Shown here one piece after another: positions 1-5,129 of a stretch of 8,154 nt of DNA. The notes beneath the pieces were generated by a model. That model ran no database searches. It was not told the DNA's origin and saw only the letters and a program-made list of their open reading frames with translations. The position numbers were made by a program, and so were the translations under genes. The DNA comes from CAYSPU01 sp964432995 (GTDB lineage Bacteria > Verrucomicrobiota > Verrucomicrobiia > Limisphaerales > JAHDYP01): positions 1-8,154 of the forward strand of contig CAYSPU010000258.1 in NCBI GenBank assembly GCA_964432995.1. Reading direction: 5' to 3'. The first letter of the stretch is position 1; every line of letters starts with the position of its first letter.

Positions 1-1034
1 AACAGTGGGAGCGCATCCGACAGTGTGCCCGCGGGGAAGGACTCCCGGCCCCGGCAGTGGCGCCGATCGTGGACAGCCCCTGGATCCCGGGACACCTCGG
101 GATCTCCACGCTGGATTACATGACCGTTCCCGAGGTCTGGCTGGACGCCAACCTGCGGGTCGAGCGGGAGTTCCCGGAGGTGATCTTTCTGCCCGGCTTC
201 TGGGCGGAGGTGGGCATGGCCGCAGAACCGAGCGGGTTCGGCTGCCCCGTGAGCTTTTATCCGGACCGCCCCCCGGCCGTGCACCCGATCATCTCCGGGG
301 TGGGGGACCTGGACCGTGTCCGGCTGCCGGATCCGCGGACCGACGGCCTGATGCCGATCGTGTTGAACATCTACCGTCGCCTCGAACCGCGCGTGAACGA
401 CGCGGGCCACGTGATTCGAGTGGTCGCCGCCCGCGGTCCCCTGACGGTGGCCACCCATCTCATGGGGGTGACGGAGTTCCTCCTGGAGTTGAAGTTGCAT
501 CCCGCCGAGACGCATCGCTTCCTCCGGATCACCACGACGCTGGTCCGGACCTGGCTCGAGGCCCAAGCCGAAGCACTCCGGGCCGTCGAAGGCGTCCTGG
601 TGCTCGATGACATCGCCGGGTTCCTTTCGCCGCAGGACTACCTCGAGTTCGCCCACCCGTGTCTGAAGGAGATCTTCGACGCCTTTCCCGGCGCCGTGAA
701 GTTGTTCCACAACGACACCGACAATCCCGCTTCTTACCGCTACCTGAAAGATCTCGGGATCCACATATTCAACTTCACGCACCTGCAACCGCTGGCCAAG
801 GTGCGGGAACTGGTGGGGCCGCAGGTGTGCCTCATGGGCAACGTGCCGCCGTTGGAGGTGCTGGCACAAGGCAGCCCCCAGGAGGTCATTCGATCCGCCC
901 GCGACTGCCTCGAATCCCACAGGCGTTCACCGGGCCTGATTCTCTCCGCCGGCGGCGGCACTTCGCCCGGGACCCCGGCGGCCAACATTCGCGCTCTGCT
1001 CCAGGCCTGCGGGCGTCCTGAGGGGACACAATGA
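1..1034 (+). CDS. Uroporphyrinogen decarboxylase (URO-D) family protein, 5' end cut by the window
   Basis: The frame is open to the left edge and ends at TGA 1032-1034. The first full codon is at base 3, giving 343 visible residues, close to the usual 340-370 aa, so probably only a few N-terminal residues are missing. The GTG at 57 is internal: the residues before it (WERIRQCARGE) look like the usual start of this family. Other family signs are the DDIAGFLSP stretch (visible residues 202-210), KLFHNDTDN (233-241), MGNVPPLEVLAQGSPQEV (278-295) and a Gly-rich C-terminal segment, SAGGGTSPGTP (315-325). The heme-enzyme HemE signature is not seen, so this is more likely a HemE-like paralogue or corrinoid methyltransferase relative than true HemE. 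MtaA/MtbA-type members have an H-x-C zinc motif where this protein reads FHND, so the zinc cysteine appears absent. It is cytosolic. The substrate is unknown; the co-oriented Gfo/Idh gene downstream suggests catabolism. Confidence 0.85.
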   Translation, partial: QWERIRQCARGEGLPAPAVAPIVDSPWIPGHLGISTLDYMTVPEVWLDANLRVEREFPEVIFLPGFWAEVGMAAEPSGFGCPVSFYPDRPPAVHPIISGVGDLDRVRLPDPRTDGLMPIVLNIYRRLEPRVNDAGHVIRVVAARGPLTVATHLMGVTEFLLELKLHPAETHRFLRITTTLVRTWLEAQAEALRAVEGVLVLDDIAGFLSPQDYLEFAHPCLKEIFDAFPGAVKLFHNDTDNPASYRYLKDLGIHIFNFTHLQPLAKVRELVGPQVCLMGNVPPLEVLAQGSPQEVIRSARDCLESHRRSPGLILSAGGGTSPGTPAANIRALLQACGRPEGTQ

Positions 1035-1108
1035 AACCACCCCTGCAGAGATTCATGGAGAGCCGGCACATCCAGCCGCTGCCGGCGCTCTGCAGCCAGG
1101 ACCCGGGA

Positions 1109-1192
1109 AACGCTCAACGCTCAACGCTCAACGCTCAACGGCCAACGCCGAACGCCCGTTCTGCATTCTGCATTCTGCATTCTGCATTTCCG
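1109..1192. repeat. Heptanucleotide repeat array, 12 units in one 7-bp phase, two sequence blocks
   Basis: Four exact copies of AACGCTC (1109-1136) are followed by three drifted units, AACGGCC, AACGCCG and AACGCCC (1137-1157). Then come GTTCTGC, three copies of ATTCTGC (1158-1185) and a partial unit, ATTTCCG (1186-1192). The 7-bp register never breaks between the two unlike blocks, and a short palindrome, GAACG-CC-CGTTC (1150-1161), marks the switch. The array lies in the gap between the URO-D and Gfo/Idh genes and ends 27 bp before the Gfo/Idh start codon. Heptamer tandem repeats are known from cyanobacteria (STRR), and I recall similar arrays in Verrucomicrobia; that recollection is unverified here. 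Confidence 0.9.
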
Positions 1193-1204
1193 GTTCATGG
1201 AAAG

Positions 1205-1209
1205 AGGAG
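1205..1209 (+). promoter_or_regulatory. Shine-Dalgarno site (AGGAG) of the Gfo/Idh gene
   Basis: AGGAG within AAAGAGGAGA lies 10 nt before ATG 1220. It decides the start of the oxidoreductase: the in-frame ATG at 1031 would instead translate the repeat array as an N-terminal tail, whereas the Rossmann fold begins directly at 1220. Confidence 0.75.
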
Positions 1210-1219
1210 ACGAATTCGC

Positions 1220-2377
1220 ATGATCGATGTTGCCATTCTTGGTGCCGGGGCCATCTCGGACAGCCACCTCCAGGCCTACCAGAAGTTCCACGATCGCTGC
1301 CGGGTGGTCGCGCTGGCTGACCTCGATCCGGACAAGGCCGCCGCGAAGGCCGCGCGCTACGGCCTCGAGGCGGCCGTGTTCCCGGATGGGGCCGCCCTGC
1401 TGCGGGGGGCGGAGTTCGACCTGGCATCCGTGTGCCTGCCGCCGTTCGAGCACGCTTCGGCGACGGTCGCGCTGCTGCGGGCCGGCAAACACGTGCTGGT
1501 GGAGAAGCCGATGGCGACCTGTCTGCAGGAGTGCGACGCGATGCTCGAGGCCGCCCGCGCCAGCGGGAAATTGTTGTCGGTGGTCGCCCAGAATCGGTTC
1601 AAGACGCCCGTGAGCAAGCTGCGGCGCGTCCTGGAGTCCGGCCTCATCGGTCCGGTGCGGCACGCCCAGGCGGACTCGTTCTGGTGGCGCGGCGGCAGTT
1701 ACTACGACCTCTGGTGGCGCGGCACCTGGGAAAAGGAAGGGGGCGGCTGCACGATGAACCACGCCGTCCACCACATCGACCTGTTTCAATGGATGATGGG
1801 CCTGCCGTCCTCGCTCCAGGCCGTCACCGCCAACCTCTCTCACGAGAACTCCGAGGTGGAGGATTTCTCGACCGCCGTGCTGAGCTATGCGGATGGCCGC
1901 ATCGGACAGATCACCGCCTCCCTTTTGCATCACGGCGAAGAACAGCAGCTCGTCTTTCAGGGCGAGCGCGCCCAGGTGGCCGTGCCTTGGCAGGTGAAAG
2001 CCGCCCGCCAAAAGGAGAACGGGTTTCCGGAGGACAACGCCTCCCTTCTGCAGGAGATTCAGTCCTTCTACGACCAACTGCCGCCGGTCCCCCTGGAAGG
2101 CCACGAGGGCCAGATCGCCAACGTCCTCGCCGCCATCGAAGGCCGGGAACCGCTCCTGATCGATGGCCTCGAGGGACGCAAGACGATCGAGTTGATCACC
2201 GCCGTCTACCTCTCCGGTCACCTCGGGTCTCGAGTCGCCCTGCCATTGCCGCCGGACGCCCTGTTCTACACGCGGGACGGCATCCTGCAGCACGCCCGGC
2301 GCTTTCACCAGAAGACCCGCAGCGTGCAGAACTTCGCCCACAACGAGATCACCCTCGGCCGCAACTACGGGCAATGA
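1220..2377 (+). CDS. Gfo/Idh/MocA family NAD(P)-dependent oxidoreductase
   Basis: The protein has 385 aa, normal for this family of sugar and cyclitol dehydrogenases. Residues 1-120 form the Rossmann domain, with the dinucleotide motif GAGAIS at 8-13 straight after strand 1 (MIDVAIL) and an acidic residue after strand 2 (ALADLDPDKA). The family hallmark EKP is at 95-97, with K96 the presumed catalytic lysine. The C-terminal substrate domain has TMNHAVHHIDLFQW at 178-191, where H184-x-x-D187 is the expected HxxD catalytic pair. The enzyme probably oxidises or epimerises a sugar, inositol or sugar acid in the cytosol; the exact substrate cannot be read from sequence. No signal peptide is present, so it is not of the exported Tat subgroup. 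The start is set by a good ribosome site. It lies 185 bp after the URO-D gene on the same strand, possibly co-transcribed, with the heptamer array in its leader. Confidence 0.92.
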   Translation: MIDVAILGAGAISDSHLQAYQKFHDRCRVVALADLDPDKAAAKAARYGLEAAVFPDGAALLRGAEFDLASVCLPPFEHASATVALLRAGKHVLVEKPMATCLQECDAMLEAARASGKLLSVVAQNRFKTPVSKLRRVLESGLIGPVRHAQADSFWWRGGSYYDLWWRGTWEKEGGGCTMNHAVHHIDLFQWMMGLPSSLQAVTANLSHENSEVEDFSTAVLSYADGRIGQITASLLHHGEEQQLVFQGERAQVAVPWQVKAARQKENGFPEDNASLLQEIQSFYDQLPPVPLEGHEGQIANVLAAIEGREPLLIDGLEGRKTIELITAVYLSGHLGSRVALPLPPDALFYTRDGILQHARRFHQKTRSVQNFAHNEITLGRNYGQ

Positions 2378-2699
2378 CCCGGGCCCGGAGTCCTGCGCCA
2401 TCGGACCGAGAGCGCAGACGGACGAGTTCGGCCAGGCGACGCGGTGGATTCTTTCGGACGACACGTCAACCCTCTCCGTACAAACCCGCGCCTCAATACC
2501 TCGGCGTACGAATTGGCCTTTGTGACTGGAGGATTACTGTATTGGAGCAAAGCCCACCACGGCTTCGGCCATCCGGTATCCGCCGGACTACGAAGCCATG
2601 CTTCCGCCGACTCGCAGTGGTTCCCCCTTACCCTGCCGGGCCGGTTTCTTCTGCGGCTAGCCCGGACATTTCACGCTCGCCGGGTGTGAACTATGCGGG
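2378..2699. other. Gene-poor gap between convergent genes
   Basis: These 322 bp separate the ends of the Gfo/Idh gene (+) and the metallophosphoesterase gene (-). The open frames inside (an 81-codon frame on + from 2444, a 61-codon frame on - from 2550) show no recognisable domain, have no convincing ribosome site, and the minus one runs into the Gfo/Idh gene. A patch around 2511-2550 is clearly richer in A/T than its surroundings. A loose plus-strand -35/-10 pair can be drawn there (TTGGCC 2513, TACTGT 2535), but nothing downstream on that strand would be served. The only clear structure is the inverted repeat at its right end. Confidence 0.6.
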
Positions 2700-2702
2700 C
2701 TA
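2658..2702. repeat. 45-nt symmetric inverted repeat, possible terminator of the convergent genes
   Basis: The outer arms TAGCCCG (2658-2664) and CGGGCTA (2696-2702) pair over 7 bp. A symmetric 5x5 internal loop follows (2665-2669 against 2691-2695). The inner stem pairs 2670-2678 with 2682-2690: TTCAC/GTGAA plus four more pairs, two of them G-U in the plus-strand RNA. The apical loop is 3 nt (GCC, 2679-2681). The right arm contains the TAG stop of the metallophosphoesterase gene (2702-2700). There is no T-tract on either side, so it is not a classical intrinsic terminator. An mRNA 3'-end stabiliser or a dispersed REP-like palindrome fits equally well. Confidence 0.6.
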
Positions 2703-3599
2703 ACGCCACGCGAGCGGGATGCTCTTGCCGTCGTCGACCCGATTCCCCCCCACCGCGTGCAAGGTCAGCACCACCCCGCGGGAATGAAACCGGGCCTCGA
2801 CCCAGCCGACGGGATCCTGGTCGCGGAAGTTGTAGCCGACGGCGGGGAGGTTGATGAGATGGATTCCGTCACGTTTGCGGAGGTCCCACACATGCGAGTG
2901 GCCGTAGAAGACCGCTTGGACATGGCGATGGGGGCGGATCAGGGCGAACAGCCGCTCGGCATCGAGCAGGTCGCCGTCGCCGTCGTCGAGGGTGTGATGA
3001 ACGGCGAGCACGACCGGGCGATCGCGGATGACCGGCAGGTAGTCGGCGAGCCACTCCCGCTGCTTGCGGCCCAGGAGACCGGCCACCTTGTTCGTGTACA
3101 GCAGCGAATCGAGCACAATCATGCGCACCGCGTCGTGCTCGATCACGGTGACGTGTTTGCCGTCGATGGGAGGACGGTTCCCCGGCGCGTCGCGGAACGT
3201 CTCGAGGAAGTTCACCCGGTCGTCGTGGTTGCCCAGCCCGATATACACCGGGGCGACTCCGGCGACCGGTTCGAGCAGGGCGCGCAACTCGCGGTAGTCC
3301 TCAACCTTGCCCTCCAGGCGGGCCGCGTCACCGCAGAGGAGGACGCCCCCCGGTTTGGCGGCCACCACCGCCGGGACCATCGCGCGAAGATTCTCCCAGG
3401 GGTTGAATCCGCGATGGCCGTTGACCCGGTCGCCAGGGATGTGGGTGTCCGAGAGGAGCGCCCAGTGGCACTCGGAGCCGCCGGCGGAAGAGGTGGAGGT
3501 CACCGAACGGCAACCGGAAAGGACGACGACGGCACCGCCGACCGCGGCGGTCTTCAGGAACGAGCGTCGGTCAACGCGATGGTCGAGGAGGATGGGCAT
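2700..3599 (-). CDS. Calcineurin-like metallophosphoesterase with Tat leader and lipobox
   Basis: The protein has 299 aa from ATG 3599; a TTG at 3605 would add two residues, but ATG is the simpler choice. The N-terminus is a twin-arginine leader (DRRSFLK, 10-16), a hydrophobic stretch (17-28) and a lipobox ending in Cys30 (VLSGC), so it is probably a folded, Tat-exported lipoprotein. All metallophosphoesterase motifs are visible: D51-x-H53 (SDTH), G90-D91 (CGDAA), G123-N-H-D126 (GNHDD), H201 (AVHHT) and G233-H-S-H236. Together these bind a two-metal centre that hydrolyses phosphomono- or diesters. The substrate is unknown; Tat export of periplasmic or surface phosphatases is common, often because the metal centre forms in the cytosol. 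The gene stands alone on this strand, convergent with the Gfo/Idh gene, and its stop codon lies in the inverted repeat at 2658-2702. A weak ribosome site (GAGG) lies 10 nt before the ATG. Confidence 0.9.
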   Translation of the reverse strand: MPILLDHRVDRRSFLKTAAVGGAVVVLSGCRSVTSTSSAGGSECHWALLSDTHIPGDRVNGHRGFNPWENLRAMVPAVVAAKPGGVLLCGDAARLEGKVEDYRELRALLEPVAGVAPVYIGLGNHDDRVNFLETFRDAPGNRPPIDGKHVTVIEHDAVRMIVLDSLLYTNKVAGLLGRKQREWLADYLPVIRDRPVVLAVHHTLDDGDGDLLDAERLFALIRPHRHVQAVFYGHSHVWDLRKRDGIHLINLPAVGYNFRDQDPVGWVEARFHSRGVVLTLHAVGGNRVDDGKSIPLAWR

Positions 3600-4042
3600 A
3601 GGCAAAGCGCCTCAACGGCGAGGGAATCTCATCGCCGCCCGCAATGTACGCGGACCCGGATTCGTGCTCACGAGGGCGGGTGACGTTGTTGACATCTGCA
3701 GGGCGCGCCATGCTTCGTCTCACCGGGCACAGGGCGACCCTACTCCGCCGCTCCCGCAGCAGCCAGACGAAAAGCGGGGCCCGGATCCTCGCGTTAGCGG
3801 CGCTGTGGATTCGGTCGTCTCCGGTCCACGCGCGGTTTTCGCCCCTGCGGACGGGCGCCCTGTCGGCTCCGGGAAGAAGGTCCAGGGACGGCATTGGGCG
3901 GATTCTGGGGAGCTGCCACCTCCAGCCGCCCGATGCGCCTTCGACCCATGAACTGCGTGCCAGGTCGGATGCTCTTCCGGCGCCCTCGGAGAGGTGGCCC
4001 TACCTCACATGCGAAGTGGTATCCCAGAATGGGTAGCGGGAT
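3600..4042. other. Long stretch without a recognisable gene
   Basis: This 443-bp gap lies between the start of the metallophosphoesterase gene and the end of the MerR gene, both on the minus strand. Open frames cross it on both strands, but they are arginine- and serine-rich, overlap the neighbouring genes and resemble no family I know. A perfect TTGACA at 3689-3694 (+) has no matching -10 at 16-18 bp. A short hairpin, CCCA-GAA-TGGG, lies at about 4023-4033 just beyond the MerR stop codon. The stretch holds one copy of the inverted dispersed repeat (3971-4005). The metallophosphoesterase promoter should lie in its left half, but no clear -35/-10 is visible. Confidence 0.6.
3971..4005 (+). repeat. 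Left copy of an imperfect inverted repeat flanking the MerR gene
   Basis: This 35-nt segment matches the reverse complement of 4645-4679 at 29 of 35 positions; its core, 3978-4000, matches at 21 of 23. Both copies point inward toward the MerR gene, and each is followed by the octamer TTCATGGA (4042-4049 here, 36 nt further on). Confidence 0.65.
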
Positions 4043-4597
4043 TCATGGACAGGCGGGGTGGGATGCCGACCATCCCGATCGGCGCCGGATGAGGGCGATT
4101 TCCTCCGGGGGGATGCCGAGGGAGGCGAGGAACTGCTCGTGTTCGTGCGGCGCCTTCCGTTCGAATTCGGTGTGCCAGCGTTCCATCGCCTGGTCGTCCA
4201 TGCCCGCGCGTCGCAGGATGGCGACCCAGGTGGCTTTGTCCATGGGCGCGGGAAGACGGCTGCGGGAGAGTCGGCGGTGGATGTCAACCAGGAGCCGTTG
4301 CTGGCTGCGGAGGGAGACGATCTGCTGGGCAATCGCCGCCAACCGCCGGGCGATGACGCCCGTTCGGGTTCCGGGCGCGTCTCCCAGCATGACCCGGATG
4401 TCGCTCAGGGCCAGGCCGGTTTGCCGGAGTTCGCAGATGCGCCGCAGGCGGCGTTCGTCGCGGGCGTCGTAGCGGCGATAGCCGGAGGTGGTGCGCGTGG
4501 AGGCGCACAGCAAGCCGATGCGGTCGTAGTAAAGGAGCGCGCTGCGCGACAGCCCAAACCGGCGGGCCAACTGGGAGATGGAGAGGCCAGGTTGCAT
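4043..4597 (-). CDS. MerR-family transcriptional regulator with a C-terminal RWH-type domain
   Basis: The protein has 184 aa. Residues 5-70 form the MerR winged-helix DNA-binding domain: SISQLARRFGLSRSALLYYD (6-25), then IGLL, TSGYRRYD (37-44) and a second helix-turn-helix ending in LALSDIRVML (62-71). Residues 80-112 are the helical dimerisation linker. Residues 118-175 form a compact C-terminal domain with the conserved pieces W124, D134-x-A-M-E-R-W-H142, F156-L and LGIPPEEI (160-167). Two cysteines (C31, C55) do not form a metal-site pattern, so a metal-sensor role is unlikely; an organic ligand or protein partner is more plausible. MerR proteins usually activate promoters with overlong spacers by twisting DNA at a dyad. 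The gene lies 143 bp downstream of a small gene that encodes a free copy of the same C-terminal domain. No clear Shine-Dalgarno is seen; the sequence before ATG 4597 is C-rich. Confidence 0.9.
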   Translation of the reverse strand: MQPGLSISQLARRFGLSRSALLYYDRIGLLCASTRTTSGYRRYDARDERRLRRICELRQTGLALSDIRVMLGDAPGTRTGVIARRLAAIAQQIVSLRSQQRLLVDIHRRLSRSRLPAPMDKATWVAILRRAGMDDQAMERWHTEFERKAPHEHEQFLASLGIPPEEIALIRRRSGWSASHPACP

Positions 4598-4619
4598 GGG
4601 GGTGACTATGGATCGGTGT

Positions 4620-4636
4620 ATTCCATGAACCGGAAT
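4620..4636. promoter_or_regulatory. Candidate operator dyad before the MerR gene
   Basis: ATTCC and GGAAT form a 5-bp inverted repeat with a 7-bp spacer, lying 23-39 bp before the MerR start codon. The position and dyad layout would suit autoregulation by a MerR protein. The arms are short and no clear -35/-10 pair is visible, so this is a guess. The same 15-mer also occurs before the Gfo/Idh gene (1188-1202), which weakens the operator reading and favours a dispersed repeat. Confidence 0.3.
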
Positions 4637-4644
4637 GGACCATC

Positions 4645-4679
4645 AGGCGGGGCGACCTCTCCAAGGGCGCCGCAGGAGC
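4645..4679 (-). repeat. Right copy of an imperfect inverted repeat flanking the MerR gene
   Basis: Read on the minus strand, this matches 3971-4005 at 29 of 35 positions. TTCATGGA follows 15 nt downstream on the same strand (4629-4622). The two copies are about 640 bp apart and enclose the whole MerR gene. Confidence 0.65.
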
Positions 4680-4703
4680 AGTTGTGTGCCTGTGGGGAGG
4701 GAG

Positions 4704-4727
4704 GGGCGCGATGCGGAGATCGCGCCC
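4704..4727 (-). terminator. Strong hairpin just after the small MerR-domain gene
   Basis: GGGCGCGAT (4704-4712) and ATCGCGCCC (4719-4727) form a perfect 9-bp stem with a 6-nt loop. On the minus strand it starts 13 nt past the TAA of the 61-aa gene. The bases that follow are C-rich rather than T-rich, so it is terminator-like or an mRNA-stabilising stem, not a textbook intrinsic terminator. It may lower readthrough into the MerR gene. Confidence 0.5.
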
Positions 4728-4740
4728 TGCCTGCTGTGGT

Positions 4741-4926
4741 TTACCGACTGGCTTGGCGGATCGTGTCGATCTCGGTCGCCTTGATTCCGAGCCACTCGAG
4801 GAAGCCTTGATGCGCTTCCGGGTGGCGGCTCTCGAAGAGGCGGTGCCAGCGGCCCATGGCCTCGTCCGTCAGTCCGATTTCGCGAAACATCGCGATCCAT
4901 TCTTCTTTGGTAACGTGGTTCTTCAT
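4741..4926 (-). CDS. Small protein: stand-alone copy of the MerR C-terminal domain
   Basis: The protein has 61 aa from ATG 4926, chosen because AGGAA lies 7 nt before it (4934-4938) and because homology to the neighbour begins at residue 4. Residues 4-61 align without gaps to residues 118-175 of the adjacent MerR regulator, with 25 identities in 58. Conserved positions are W10, R14, G18, D21, A23-M24, R26-W27-H28, F31-E32, P36, H39, F42-L43, L46-G47-I48, E52-I53, I56-R57. The protein has no DNA-binding part, signal peptide or membrane segment, and is probably cytosolic. Its function is not known to me. It could compete for the regulator's ligand, form mixed dimers, or be the regulated effector. 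It lies upstream of the regulator on the same strand and divergent from the ThuA gene. Confidence 0.85.
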   Translation of the reverse strand: MKNHVTKEEWIAMFREIGLTDEAMGRWHRLFESRHPEAHQGFLEWLGIKATEIDTIRQASR

Positions 4927-5129
4927 ATCTTGGTTCCTGGTTCGGTTCACTAACCGCCGTGGCCACGGCGCGGCAAGTCTGCACTGTGAAGCGGTAGACG
5001 GGTCAACACATTGTTTGGGTGCATCGCAAGACTGGACCTTATGGGTAGACAGTGTGTTCCAGGCGGCGCGGATTTGGCTGGCCAAGCGGGGCTTGCGTCC
5101 GGAGTGCGGGCGGCGGAGAATCCGTCGCC
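4927..5129. promoter_or_regulatory. Divergent control region between the small MerR-domain gene and the ThuA gene
   Basis: These 203 bp must hold promoters for both directions. A perfect 16-bp palindrome (CGCCGTGGCCACGGCG, 4955-4970) lies 29-44 bp before the small gene's start. A second, spaced dyad consists of AACACATTGT (5005-5014) and the near-complement ACAGTGTGTT (5049-5058), 9 of 10 positions matching, 34 bp apart. GGTAGAC occurs twice (4993-4999, 5044-5050). A minus-strand TTGACC can be read at about 5000-5005, but its -10 is poor; I cannot name a convincing sigma-70 promoter. GGAG at 5115-5118 is the likely ribosome site of the ThuA gene. Confidence 0.45.
4955..4970. repeat. Perfect 16-bp palindrome
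   Basis: CGCCGTGG is followed directly by its reverse complement CCACGGCG. It lies in the leader or promoter of the 61-aa gene. It could be an operator half-site pair or a restriction-like GC palindrome. A gapless palindrome would be a strained RNA hairpin, so a DNA-level role is more likely if it has one. Confidence 0.7.

Noticed and set aside
1109..1192. Heptamer array as a CRISPR or minisatellite gene
   Set aside because: Units are 7 bp with no spacers and no cas genes are in the window.
1031..1219. ATG at 1031 overlapping the URO-D stop codon (ATGA), which would start the Gfo/Idh protein 63 residues earlier
   Set aside because: The extra residues are only a translation of the repeat array and its flanks, no ribosome site precedes it, and the Rossmann fold starts directly at ATG 1220 with a good AGGAG.
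1121..2464. 447-codon open frame antisense to the Gfo/Idh gene
   Set aside because: A shadow frame of a GC-rich gene; the Gfo/Idh product has all family motifs and the antisense product has none.
2444..2689. 81-codon plus-strand frame in the convergent gap
   Set aside because: No ribosome site or family resemblance, and it runs into the 45-nt inverted repeat; more likely non-coding.
2757..3683. 308-codon open frame antisense to the metallophosphoesterase
   Set aside because: The minus-strand protein has the complete set of metal-binding motifs; the plus frame is a mirror with no recognisable domain.
3689..3694. Perfect TTGACA as a plus-strand -35 box
   Set aside because: No TATAAT-like -10 at 16-18 bp and no supported plus-strand gene downstream.
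3644..4036. 130-codon plus-strand frame before the MerR end
   Set aside because: Arg/Ser-rich low-information sequence without a domain or ribosome site, overlapping a dispersed repeat.
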